From positions 62,001 through 126,000 of the forward strand of contig NZ_SRSH01000005.1 of the NCBI RefSeq assembly GCF_006175985.1: a DNA stretch of 64,000 nt, written 5' to 3'. A model generated the notes under the pieces. That model was not told where the DNA came from. It ran no database searches and saw nothing but the letters and a program-made list of their open reading frames with translations. Every line of letters begins with the position of its first letter. The first letter of the stretch is position 1. Shown here in pieces: positions 17,820-26,611 of the stretch. The translations under genes and the position numbers were made by a program. Source of the DNA: Methylotetracoccus oryzae. GTDB lineage: Bacteria > Pseudomonadota > Gammaproteobacteria > Methylococcales > Methylococcaceae.

Positions 17820-18449
17820 ATGATGGGGAATCGTAGTCAGCACACAGGTCGTCAACCAGCGTCTTCATTGCGGATGACACTGCCGGGCCCGCGCAGGATC
17901 TGCTGGACCCGGCTGGCCGCAATCGTCCTGTTATTCGCGTCAGCGGACCCGGTAAAAACAGCGGGGGCGTCCGTCCATTCGCTCGGAGATATCACGTCTG
18001 CCATTCCAGTGACCTGGAGCGACGACGGGTCGATCGTCGGCGGGCTTGAGCAACCAGAGGAACGCGTGCTTTTCAAACTGGCTCGCGGCCAGCATCTCGT
18101 GCTGAGTCTCGACCCGATGCCGGACGGTCGTTCACCCGGTGTTGCGGTGAACATGCAGGCATCGGTCTGGAGTAAGGACGGAAAGCTGATGGGCACCCTC
18201 GAGGGTCAGCCGCTGCGCCTGGCAGGCTATCTTGGCGCCGGGGACTACCAAGTGCGCGTGCGCCCTACCGGAGGAGGCGCAAATAGCCCTTACCGCCTGT
18301 CGATCAAGTCCGCCGAGGCCACCCCGCGTCCCAAAGCATGGGCATTGGTCGGGCTCGCTGCAGTGGTCATCGCGCTCCGGATGTTGTCCGGATCGCGGAC
18401 CTATTCCGTGATGGGCCCCGGTGGCGCGCACTACCGCGATATCTCCTGA
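17820..18449 (+). CDS. Exported protein of unknown function with C-terminal membrane anchor
   Basis: 209 residues. N-terminal signal segment (RLAAIVLLFASA), then a beta-rich domain of about 120 residues in which FKLARGQHLVLSLDP, NMQASVWSKDGKLMG and YLGAGDYQVRVRPTGGGANSPYRLSI resemble bacterial pre-peptidase C-terminal (PPC) domains, then a hydrophobic helix (AWALVGLAAVVIALRML) and short tail. No catalytic motif seen. Its place after the kinase/regulator operon, with repeats upstream, suggests it is a target of that system. Confidence 0.6.
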   Translation: MMGNRSQHTGRQPASSLRMTLPGPRRICWTRLAAIVLLFASADPVKTAGASVHSLGDITSAIPVTWSDDGSIVGGLEQPEERVLFKLARGQHLVLSLDPMPDGRSPGVAVNMQASVWSKDGKLMGTLEGQPLRLAGYLGAGDYQVRVRPTGGGANSPYRLSIKSAEATPRPKAWALVGLAAVVIALRMLSGSRTYSVMGPGGAHYRDIS

Positions 18450-18530
18450 GTCGTCACCACCCTGGGAGCCCGCGGGATTTCATGCGCTCAAACCTGGGGT
18501 TACATGCTGAGGGTTCCGTGCTGACCTGGA

Positions 18531-21500
18531 TCAGACTGCCGTTTTGGGTGACGAGGACTTGCGCTCGCTCCACCGCTGCGTCAGGACGTAGAACACCGGA
18601 ACGAAGGGGATCGCAAGGATGGTCGAAGCCAGCATGCCGCCGAACACGACCGTGCCGATGGCCCGCTGGCTGGCTGCTCCGGCCCCATCGGCCGTCAGCA
18701 GCGGCACGACACCGAGGATGAAGGCGAACGAAGTCATCAGAATCGGCCGGAAACGGCGCCGGGTCGCTTCGACGGCGGCCTCGGCGATCGTCATCCCTTC
18801 CGCGCGCAATTCCCGGGCAAACTCGACGACGAGAATGGCGTTTTTGCTGGCCAGGGCGATCATCAACACGAGCCCGACTTGCGTGTACAAGCTGTTTTCG
18901 TAACGACGCGAGATCAGTGCCGCGATCACGCCAACCAGGGCCATTGGGACGACCAGGATCACGCCGAACGGGCTGGACCAGTTTTCGTACTGTGCCGCCA
19001 GTACCAGGAAAACCAGCAAGATCGACAACGCATAGACAAAATAAGCCTGATTGCCAACCTGTTTCTCCTGAAACGCGGTGGCGGTCCAATCGAAGGCCAT
19101 GCCGCTTGGCAAGTTGGCGCTGGCGACCTGCTCCATCAGCTTGATGGCATCACCCGAGCTGTGTCCAGGTGCCTGCGCGCCGAACAGTGGTGCCGCGGGG
19201 TAGAGGTTGTAGCGGGTCACCAGTTCCGAGCCGACGCGCCGGTTGACACTCAGCAGCGTGCCAAGCGGCACCATTTCCTGCCGGCTGTTTCGAACATAGA
19301 GGTTTTCGATATCCGTTGGCTCCAGACGATAGGGTGCGTCCGCCTGCACGTAGACCTGGTACGACTGGTCGAACTTGTTGAACAGGTTGACATAGGACGA
19401 TCCCAGGAAGGCTTGCAGCGTTCCGAACACATTGTTCAGGGGTACGTCAAGCGACTGCGCCTTGACTCGGTCGATGTCGAGAAAGAGCTGCGGGCTCTGT
19501 GCGCTGAACGTACTACCCACGAATCCCAGCGCGGATTGCCCGCCGGCAGCCCGCATGGTTTCCAGAACGGTTCTCTGCAATTCGGCCAATCCCAGGCTGT
19601 GGCGATCTTCGATCATCATCTGGAATCCGCCGGCCTGACCGAGGCCGGCAATCGGTGGCGGAATCACGACGGCGATCCGGGCTTCCTGCACGGCGTCGAA
19701 CTGCTGTTTCAGGCTGGTCAGGATTTGCTTTTGATCGAGCCCCTTCTCTCCGCGTTGGTCCCACTTCTCGTAGATGGCGAAGGTGCTGAACGCGTTCGAG
19801 ACATTGGCGGCGTCGAGCATGGAAAAGCCGCCGATGGTGACCCATGCAGCAATACCGGGGGTCTTGGCGAGCACGCCGTCGACCTGCGCCGACACCGTCC
19901 TCACCCGCGGTTGGGCGCTGCCCTCAGGGAGCTTCGCGACGACGATCGCATAACCCTGATCTTCGATTGGCAAAAACCCGGTGGGATGCCGGGCAAAGAA
20001 CCACGCGCCGACGCCGACGATGACGAAGAACACGACGGCCATCCAGCCGCTTCGATCGACCATGGCGCGCACGAGGCGCGCATACCCGCCTTCTATGCCG
20101 TCGTAGATGCGGTTGAAACCCCGGTAGAACGCGTTCGGCCGGTAGTCGGCCGGCCGTGAGCGCAGATACTGGGCACACTGGGCAGGCTTGAGGGTCAGGG
20201 CGTTGATGGCGCTGATCACCGCGGTCGAGGCGATCACCAGCGCGAACTGCCGGAACAGCTGGCCGCTGATGCCCGGCAAAAAGGCGGCCGGCAGGAAGAC
20301 CGCAATCAAGACGGCCGTGATGCCGATGACCGGACCGGTCATTTCCTGCATCGCCTTGATCGCGGCGTCCTTCGGCGACAAGCCCTTCTCGATGTAGTGC
20401 GAGGCGTTCTCGACGATAACGATCGCGTCATCCACGACGATCCCGATGGCCAGAATCAGGGCGAACAGGGTCATCAGATTGACGGAAAAGCCGAGCATGG
20501 CCATCGCGGCGAAAGCGCCGATGATGGTGACCGGAACGGTCGTGGCCGGCACCAGCGTTGCTCGCCAGTTTTGCAGGAAGATCATGATGACCACGAGGAC
20601 CAGAACGCCGGCTTCCTTCAGCGTTTCGTAAACGGCATCGATCGATTGTTGAATGAAGTCCGTAGTGTCGTAATGGATCGCGTACTTGAGCCCTTCCGGG
20701 AATTCATGGCTCATCTGTTCGACGGCCGTGCGAATGTTCTTCCCGAGATCGATGGCATTGGCGCCGGGCAATGCATAAACGAGAATCTGCGCCGCCTTGT
20801 GCCCGCTGACCCCAGCGAAGTTGCTGTACATCTGCTGGGACAGTTCGACCCGCGCGAGATCCTTGACGCGCACCAGTTGGGCGGTTTCGTCGCTCTGCGT
20901 GCGGACCGTCTTGACGATGATGTCCTCGAACTCCGACACGTCCGACAATCGCCCCAGGGCATTGACCGTGAGCTGGTAGGATTGCTCCGCAGGCACGGGC
21001 GCCCCACCCAGTTGTCCGGCGACCACCTGATTATTCTGTTCGCGCACCGCATCGGCGACATCCATGGTCGTCAGGCCGTAGTACTTCAGGCGCTCCGGGT
21101 TCAGCCAGATGCGCATGCTGTATGCGCCTGCCCCCAACACCTTGATCTGCCCTACCCCCGGGATCCGGCCCAATGGGTACTGCATGTTGATCATCGCGTA
21201 GTTCGACAAAAAGGTGTCGTCGAAGCGGTCGTCCTCCGCATACAGGCTGACCACCTGCAAAATGTTGGTCGATACCTTCTTGATCGTGACCCCCTGCTTT
21301 TGCACGGCGTCCGGCAACTGAGCCAGCTGCCCGTTGACCATGTTCTGCACGAGGCTCATCGACGCATTCAAGTCGGTCCCGACGCGAAACGTGATCGTCA
21401 GCATGTAGGTCCCGTCCGAACCGCTCGTCGAGGACATGTACATGGAGTTCTCGATTCCGTTGACGCCCTGCTCGATCGGGATGCCGACGGTTTTTGCGAT

Positions 21501-21671
21501 GACTTCGGCGCTGGCGCCCGGGTAACGTGCCACGACCTGTATCGTCGGCGGCACGATATTCGGGTATTGCGCGACGGGCAGGTTCAGCAGGCTGACCGCA
21601 CCGAGGATGATCGTGATGATCGCGATGACATTCGCGAAAATCGGCCGTTCGATGAAGAAACGGGAGATCAT
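18531..21671 (-). CDS. RND multidrug efflux transporter (HAE1, AcrB/MexB family)
   Basis: Proton-driven inner membrane pump, 1046 residues, the full AcrB length. N-terminus ISRFFIERPIFANVIAIIT, 12 expected TM helices in two repeats with large periplasmic loops, TM4 relay pair in ILAIGIVVDDAIVIVENA, and TM10 Lys in IALASKNAILVVEFA. Final residues are short and polar. ATG 21671 overlaps the membrane fusion protein stop by 4 nt. Substrate range cannot be read from sequence; HAE1 pumps export hydrophobic/amphiphilic drugs rather than metals. Confidence 0.94.
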   Translation of the reverse strand: MISRFFIERPIFANVIAIITIILGAVSLLNLPVAQYPNIVPPTIQVVARYPGASAEVIAKTVGIPIEQGVNGIENSMYMSSTSGSDGTYMLTITFRVGTDLNASMSLVQNMVNGQLAQLPDAVQKQGVTIKKVSTNILQVVSLYAEDDRFDDTFLSNYAMINMQYPLGRIPGVGQIKVLGAGAYSMRIWLNPERLKYYGLTTMDVADAVREQNNQVVAGQLGGAPVPAEQSYQLTVNALGRLSDVSEFEDIIVKTVRTQSDETAQLVRVKDLARVELSQQMYSNFAGVSGHKAAQILVYALPGANAIDLGKNIRTAVEQMSHEFPEGLKYAIHYDTTDFIQQSIDAVYETLKEAGVLVLVVIMIFLQNWRATLVPATTVPVTIIGAFAAMAMLGFSVNLMTLFALILAIGIVVDDAIVIVENASHYIEKGLSPKDAAIKAMQEMTGPVIGITAVLIAVFLPAAFLPGISGQLFRQFALVIASTAVISAINALTLKPAQCAQYLRSRPADYRPNAFYRGFNRIYDGIEGGYARLVRAMVDRSGWMAVVFFVIVGVGAWFFARHPTGFLPIEDQGYAIVVAKLPEGSAQPRVRTVSAQVDGVLAKTPGIAAWVTIGGFSMLDAANVSNAFSTFAIYEKWDQRGEKGLDQKQILTSLKQQFDAVQEARIAVVIPPPIAGLGQAGGFQMMIEDRHSLGLAELQRTVLETMRAAGGQSALGFVGSTFSAQSPQLFLDIDRVKAQSLDVPLNNVFGTLQAFLGSSYVNLFNKFDQSYQVYVQADAPYRLEPTDIENLYVRNSRQEMVPLGTLLSVNRRVGSELVTRYNLYPAAPLFGAQAPGHSSGDAIKLMEQVASANLPSGMAFDWTATAFQEKQVGNQAYFVYALSILLVFLVLAAQYENWSSPFGVILVVPMALVGVIAALISRRYENSLYTQVGLVLMIALASKNAILVVEFARELRAEGMTIAEAAVEATRRRFRPILMTSFAFILGVVPLLTADGAGAASQRAIGTVVFGGMLASTILAIPFVPVFYVLTQRWSERKSSSPKTAV

Positions 21672-22921
21672 TGCGCGGTCTTCGCCGGGGCTGCATGGGG
21701 GGCGTCGTCAGGGAGCGGCGCGCGGGTGGGTGTGACCGGGCGCCCTGGCATGGCTCGCAGCAGACCGTTGACGATGACCCAGTCCCGATCGTCAACACCG
21801 GAGGTGATGGCGACGCGACCGCCGGTCTTGGCGCCCAGCGTGACGGGGCGACGCGCGACCATGTTCTTGTCGTCCACGACCAGCGTGAACGCACCGCCCT
21901 GGTCGAAGCCTACGGCGTCCTCCGGCAGCAGCCATTGTTGTTCCGGCTTCCCGGTCTCGGCGCGGATCCGAACGAACAGGCCAGGCAGGATGCGGTAGTC
22001 GGGATTCGGCAGCAAGGCGCGGAGTTGCAGGGTACCGGTCGTCGTGTCGACCTCGATTCCGCGATAATCCAGTTGGCCCTTGTGCGGATAGCCTTCTTCA
22101 TTGGCCATGCCGAGCGCCAGCGGAATGTAGGGGACCTTGCTGGCCGTGTCCGTTCCCTCGTTCTGGCGGGCGCGGCGGACCCGCAGCAGATCCTGCTCGC
22201 TGATCGTGAAATAGGCGTAGATCGGATCGATCTGGTTGATTTCGGCGAGCACGGTCTCCTCCCCTGCCCCGACGACATTGCCCGGGTCCTTGTACCGGCG
22301 GCTCACGCGGCCACGGAACGGGGCTTTGACGGTCGTATAGCCGAGATTCAGTTGCGCCAGTTCGACCTGCGCCTCGGCCGCCATGACGTCGGCCTTCGAC
22401 CCATCGCGTTCGTAGCGCCAGCGATCCACATCGGTCTGCGCGGCGGCGTTCTCCTGCAGCAATCCGATAAAGCGCTTGAACTCGGTCTCGGCATGGAACA
22501 GCCGCGCCTTTGCCGCCAGAAGCTGGGCCTGGGCCTCTTTCAACTTCGCCTGATAGGTGTTCTGTTGAATCACGAACAGCACCTGGCCCTCGTTGACGAC
22601 ATCGCCCTCCTTGAACAGTATCTTTTCGAGATAGCCCTCGACGCGTGCCCGCAATTGCACCGTGTGCAAGGCCTGGGTGTTGCCGGTGAACTCGAGGTAC
22701 GGTTTGATTTCTCCCCGAATGGGATGACTTACCGTGACCGGTGGCGGCGGTGGTGGGACATAGGTGTTGGGGTTCTCACAGCCCGCCGACAATACCGACA
22801 GGGCGAGCAATACCGCCGACGCGAAGCGACCGACGCAGCAAATGGGAAATGGTTTCGTCACCTCGGGCCTCAGGCGTTGGCGGCTTGCAATGGATGGGAT
22901 GGCAACCGGAGGGTTCACCAC
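21668..22921 (-). CDS. RND efflux periplasmic adaptor (membrane fusion lipoprotein)
   Basis: 417 residues at most. Lipobox LSVLSAGC, Pro-rich spacer, then lipoyl half (VQLRARVEGYLEKILFKEGDVVNEGQVLFVI), alpha-hairpin, second lipoyl half (LNLGYTTVKAPFRGRVSRR) and beta-barrel/MP domains (GTLQLRALLPNPDYRILPGLFVRIR). The start is uncertain: GTG 22921 overlaps the upstream gene by 7 nt, while GTG 22861 would begin a more typical signal peptide. It links the RND pump to the outer membrane channel. Confidence 0.92.
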   Translation of the reverse strand: MVNPPVAIPSIASRQRLRPEVTKPFPICCVGRFASAVLLALSVLSAGCENPNTYVPPPPPPVTVSHPIRGEIKPYLEFTGNTQALHTVQLRARVEGYLEKILFKEGDVVNEGQVLFVIQQNTYQAKLKEAQAQLLAAKARLFHAETEFKRFIGLLQENAAAQTDVDRWRYERDGSKADVMAAEAQVELAQLNLGYTTVKAPFRGRVSRRYKDPGNVVGAGEETVLAEINQIDPIYAYFTISEQDLLRVRRARQNEGTDTASKVPYIPLALGMANEEGYPHKGQLDYRGIEVDTTTGTLQLRALLPNPDYRILPGLFVRIRAETGKPEQQWLLPEDAVGFDQGGAFTLVVDDKNMVARRPVTLGAKTGGRVAITSGVDDRDWVIVNGLLRAMPGRPVTPTRAPLPDDAPHAAPAKTAQ

Positions 22922-24507
22922 GCGGGCGCCCGGATCAGGTTCGTTGGGCGCTCCGTAGGCACGGGCATGGGTTCGAGCAGTTCCCCCCAGTTGGTGCGCC
23001 GCGCCATCGCATCCTTGATGGGAGCCGGTACGAAGTCCTTGCCTTCACGGAGTTGCCAGCCGCCACCGAGCGCCCGGTAGACGTTGACCAGGCTGGAGGC
23101 GATATCGCCAAGGGTCGTCGCAAAGCTGTCCTGTTGCTGCAGCAAGGATTGTTCGGCGGTCAAAACGGTCGTGAAATCGGCGATACCCTCGCGATACTGC
23201 AGCGTCGCCAACTGCAACGAGCGCTGAGCTGCCGCGGTGCTCTGTGCGAGATACTCCGCCGCATCCTGCGTCTTGATGAACGCGATCAGACCGTCCTCGA
23301 CTTCCCGTTGCGCGCTCAGGACGGCATTCTGGTAAAGGGTCAACGCTTCCTGCAGCAAGGCGTCCTGGGTTCGCACCTGGTTCGTGATCTGCCCGTAGTT
23401 GAACAGATTCCACTGTACGGCCGGTCCGAAGCGGTAGAAATGGCTGCTCCACTGGAACATGTCGCTCAGACTGTTCCCGGAGGCGTTGGACGACACGAAG
23501 CCAAAACTGCCGCTCAGGGAAAACGCGGGATACAGATTGGCCTCGACCACACCGACACGAGCCGACTGGGCGGCCGCTGCCATTTCCGCCTTGCGGATGT
23601 CGGGGCGGCGGCGTAACAGATCGGCCGGAATGCCGACGGCGACGTGGAGCGGCGGCGAAGGGATCTGCGCCATGCGCGCGCCGGCACCGAGGGGTTTGTC
23701 CAGTGTGCGCGGTGACTGCCCTAGCAGCAGGCATAGCGCATTCTTGGTCTGGCGGAGTTGGCTTTCCAGCGAAGGGATGGAGGCCTGGGTGCTGCCGAGC
23801 ACGGTCTTCGCCTGTTCCACGTCGCGTTGCGACGAACTGCCGCCGCGGAACTTGGCCTCGGCGATCTTCAGGCTTCCCTGTTGCGCGGCGACATTGTCGC
23901 GCGCGATGGCGAGTTTTTTCTCGAGCGTTCGGATACGAATATAGAAATTCGCAACGTCGGCCGTCAGCGTGACCAGCGTGCTGTCATAGTCGGCCACGGC
24001 ACTGAGTAGCTCGGCATCGGCTGCTTCAATGGCACGACGAAACTTGCCCCAGACATCGAGTTCCCAACTCGCCGTCATTCCGATTCGATCGATCCACAGC
24101 GTATGTACCAGACCGTCGCTCGTCGGCAGCCGCTCGCTGAGCCCGCGGAGCGGCAGGTGAAACTTCTCGACCAATCCGGTCAGGTGTTGTTGTTGCGGAT
24201 AGAAGTCACCGATCGCAATGCCGAGTTGCGCCCTGGCCTCTAGGATGCGGAGGCCCGCCACCCGCAGCGGAAGGTTCTGGGAGTAGGCCTGTTCGACCAG
24301 TTGATTGAGAACGGGATCCTTGAAGACTCGCCACCAGGCCCGGGTTTCAGCGCTGCTGCTGCGGACTCGCTGGTCGCCCTTTTCCAGCCACTGGTTGGCA
24401 AGGTCGGCGTTGGGTGTTTCGAAGTCAGGCCCGATCAGGCTGCAACCCGCGCCGAGCGCGGCCAAGCACACAATCCCGACCAGGGACGCGAACACGCGAC
24501 AATCCAT
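22915..24507 (-). CDS. Outer membrane efflux lipoprotein (NodT/OprM family)
   Basis: 530 residues from ATG 24507, chosen because AAGGAGG lies 5 nt upstream. Lipobox LAALGAGC, family opening SLIGPDFETPNADLANQW, two repeated long-helix plus beta segments (WELDVWGKFRRAIEAADAE and RPDIRKAEMAAAAQSARVGVVEANLYPAFSLSGSFGF). Trimeric TolC-like channel for the tripartite pump. First gene of the efflux operon; the promoter should lie in 24508-24725, divergent from the glutaminase gene. Confidence 0.93.
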   Translation of the reverse strand: MDCRVFASLVGIVCLAALGAGCSLIGPDFETPNADLANQWLEKGDQRVRSSSAETRAWWRVFKDPVLNQLVEQAYSQNLPLRVAGLRILEARAQLGIAIGDFYPQQQHLTGLVEKFHLPLRGLSERLPTSDGLVHTLWIDRIGMTASWELDVWGKFRRAIEAADAELLSAVADYDSTLVTLTADVANFYIRIRTLEKKLAIARDNVAAQQGSLKIAEAKFRGGSSSQRDVEQAKTVLGSTQASIPSLESQLRQTKNALCLLLGQSPRTLDKPLGAGARMAQIPSPPLHVAVGIPADLLRRRPDIRKAEMAAAAQSARVGVVEANLYPAFSLSGSFGFVSSNASGNSLSDMFQWSSHFYRFGPAVQWNLFNYGQITNQVRTQDALLQEALTLYQNAVLSAQREVEDGLIAFIKTQDAAEYLAQSTAAAQRSLQLATLQYREGIADFTTVLTAEQSLLQQQDSFATTLGDIASSLVNVYRALGGGWQLREGKDFVPAPIKDAMARRTNWGELLEPMPVPTERPTNLIRAPAW

Positions 24508-24725
24508 GCAATCCTCCTTGCGGCCCATAGTAGCGGACTGGCACGGCCCGTGCCAACACCAGAACCGGACAAAGCCGCTGCCCCTGCGTTATGGCACCTC
24601 CGACGCCAAGTTTGTGGCGGGCGATGGGTAAAGAAATGCTTCCGACCGGCTTCTGCCCTTCCCTGCTGGGGCGGCATCAATAATGCTTTCACTACCAGCA
24701 GAACCATCCAGAGCGAGGGGATAAC

Positions 24726-26567
24726 GTGATACCCGAAGGGAACGCACTACAGCAGTACCTGAATACCCTTTACCGCGACTACGCGGCGCTCGACGAGGGC
24801 GAAGTCGCCAGCTACATACCCGAACTGACGAAAGCCGACCCTGCCTGGTTCGGGATCGCGTTGGTTACGGTGGACGGGCATGTGTATCAGAGCGGCGATA
24901 CGCGACAGGCCTTCACCATCCAGTCGATATCGAAGGCGATCACCTATGGGCTGGCATTGGACGATAGCGGCATTCCCAGCGTGCTGGGCAAGGTCGACGT
25001 CGAGCCCTCCGGCGAGGCTTTCAACGAGATCAGCCTGGAGCCGGGTACCGGCCGTCCGCGGAACCCCATGATCAATGCCGGAGCGATTGCCACCGTGGCG
25101 CTGATCGCTGGTGATACGGCGGATGAGAAGCTCGCTCGGATGCTCAAGACCTACGAACGCTATCTCGGCCGTCAGGTGACGATAGATGAGGAGGTTTACC
25201 GTTCCGAAAAGTCCACCGGTCACCGCAACCGAGCCATCGCCTATCTGCTGCGCAATTCCAACATCATCGAGAAGGACACCGATGAGATTCTGGACGTGTA
25301 CTTCAAGCAATGCTCGATTCTCGTGGATTGCCGCGATCTGGCCCTGATGGGTGCCACGCTGGCCAACGATGGTGTGAATCCGATCACGAGCGTGCGGGCC
25401 CTGACCAGTCCGCTGGTGCCGAAGGTGCTAAGTGTCATGAACTCCTGCGGCATGTACGATTATTCCGGCGCGTGGGTGTACGAGGTTGGCATGCCGGCCA
25501 AGAGCGGTGTCGGCGGCGGTGTCATGGCCGTGTTGCCCGGACAATTCGGTCTGGCGGTGTTCTCGCCGAAGCTGGATGTTCGCGGCAACAGCGTGCGCGG
25601 TATCGCCGCCTGCAAGAAGATATCCAGCGACTTCGGGCTGCACGTCCTGCAGACCGGGCGCATGACGACCACCTCCGTCATCCACGTGCGCTATAACGCG
25701 GCCCAGATTCCCTCGAAGCGCTCGCGGGCAGCCATACAGACACGCGCGCTGAGCACGTTGGGAGAACGGGTCGTCGTTTTCGAACTCGCGGGCGACCTGG
25801 TTTTTTCCTCGGCTGAGATTATCGTCAGCGAAGCCATGGGCGCGATGGACACGGCAGACTTCCTGATTCTCGACTTTCGCCGAGCACCGCGCATCGCTCA
25901 GGGTGCCGTCTGCCTGTTGGTGGCCTTGATTCAAAGCCTCGGTCAGGGCGGCAAGACGGTATTGCTGACAGGCATAGCGGATAAGTTCGACGTGGCGCGC
26001 GAGATTCGACGGCGCGTGACGGCTGTCGAACTGGAGCCTCTACTGGGCTGCGAAGACGTGGATCACGCACTGGAGTGGTGCGAAGATCGCTTGCTGGCCG
26101 ATCACGCGGCCACAATCTCGACCGAGGTCCCCCTGGCGCATCAGGCATTTTGCGAGGGTTTCTCGCCTGAGGAACTGGCGGGACTGGAAGTCATCATGGA
26201 GCGTCGGGATTACGCCCCCGGGGCCGCGGTCTGCAGGGAGGGAGAAGTCGCCGAATCGATTTTTTTCATCCTGCGTGGCCAGGTCAGTGTCAACATTCCG
26301 TTGGAACACCGGCGAGCGGGACGAATCTCGATGTTGTCCGCCGGCTCGGCCTTCGGCGAAATGGCACTATTCGATCAAGGCGTGCGCACTGCCGACATCA
26401 TTGCCGACGGCCCGGTTACCTGCCTCGAACTGGACTTCGCGCGCCTGGAGGCCGACTCATCGCCACTGCACGCACGGATCCGCTACCAACTGGTGCGTAA
26501 TATCGCCCGAGGACTGAGCCGGAAACTGCGGCAATTGACCGGGGAAGTGCGCTTGTTGCGGCGGTGA
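24726..26567 (+). CDS. glsA: Glutaminase A fused to STAS and cyclic-nucleotide-binding domains
   Basis: 613 residues, about twice a bacterial glutaminase. Residues 1-310: serine-dependent glutaminase (glutamine to glutamate and ammonia) with Ser67-x-x-Lys70 (TIQSISKAITYGL), GRPRNPMINAGAIA, YRSEKSTGHRNRAIAYLL, SCGMYDYSG and SGVGGGV. Residues ~335-440: STAS-like (ALSTLGERVVVFELAGDLVFSSAEII...DFLILDFRRAPRI). Residues ~480-595: cNMP-binding with phosphate cassette FGEMALFDQGVRTADI, keeping Gly-Glu and Arg; Thr follows the Arg. GTG start after GAGGGG. Convergent with a nucleotide cyclase gene 45 nt away, suggesting second-messenger control. Confidence 0.9.
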   Translation: MIPEGNALQQYLNTLYRDYAALDEGEVASYIPELTKADPAWFGIALVTVDGHVYQSGDTRQAFTIQSISKAITYGLALDDSGIPSVLGKVDVEPSGEAFNEISLEPGTGRPRNPMINAGAIATVALIAGDTADEKLARMLKTYERYLGRQVTIDEEVYRSEKSTGHRNRAIAYLLRNSNIIEKDTDEILDVYFKQCSILVDCRDLALMGATLANDGVNPITSVRALTSPLVPKVLSVMNSCGMYDYSGAWVYEVGMPAKSGVGGGVMAVLPGQFGLAVFSPKLDVRGNSVRGIAACKKISSDFGLHVLQTGRMTTTSVIHVRYNAAQIPSKRSRAAIQTRALSTLGERVVVFELAGDLVFSSAEIIVSEAMGAMDTADFLILDFRRAPRIAQGAVCLLVALIQSLGQGGKTVLLTGIADKFDVAREIRRRVTAVELEPLLGCEDVDHALEWCEDRLLADHAATISTEVPLAHQAFCEGFSPEELAGLEVIMERRDYAPGAAVCREGEVAESIFFILRGQVSVNIPLEHRRAGRISMLSAGSAFGEMALFDQGVRTADIIADGPVTCLELDFARLEADSSPLHARIRYQLVRNIARGLSRKLRQLTGEVRLLRR

Positions 26568-26611
26568 AAAAAGGTGGCGCGCCATCGCTCGCGTGCAGGG
26601 AGAAATCCGGG

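Noticed and set aside
18879-23080. Three long plus-strand open frames (18879-20159, 20397-21998, 21671-23080)
   Set aside because: They lie opposite the RND efflux genes, have His/Arg/Asp-rich shadow composition and no recognisable domains.
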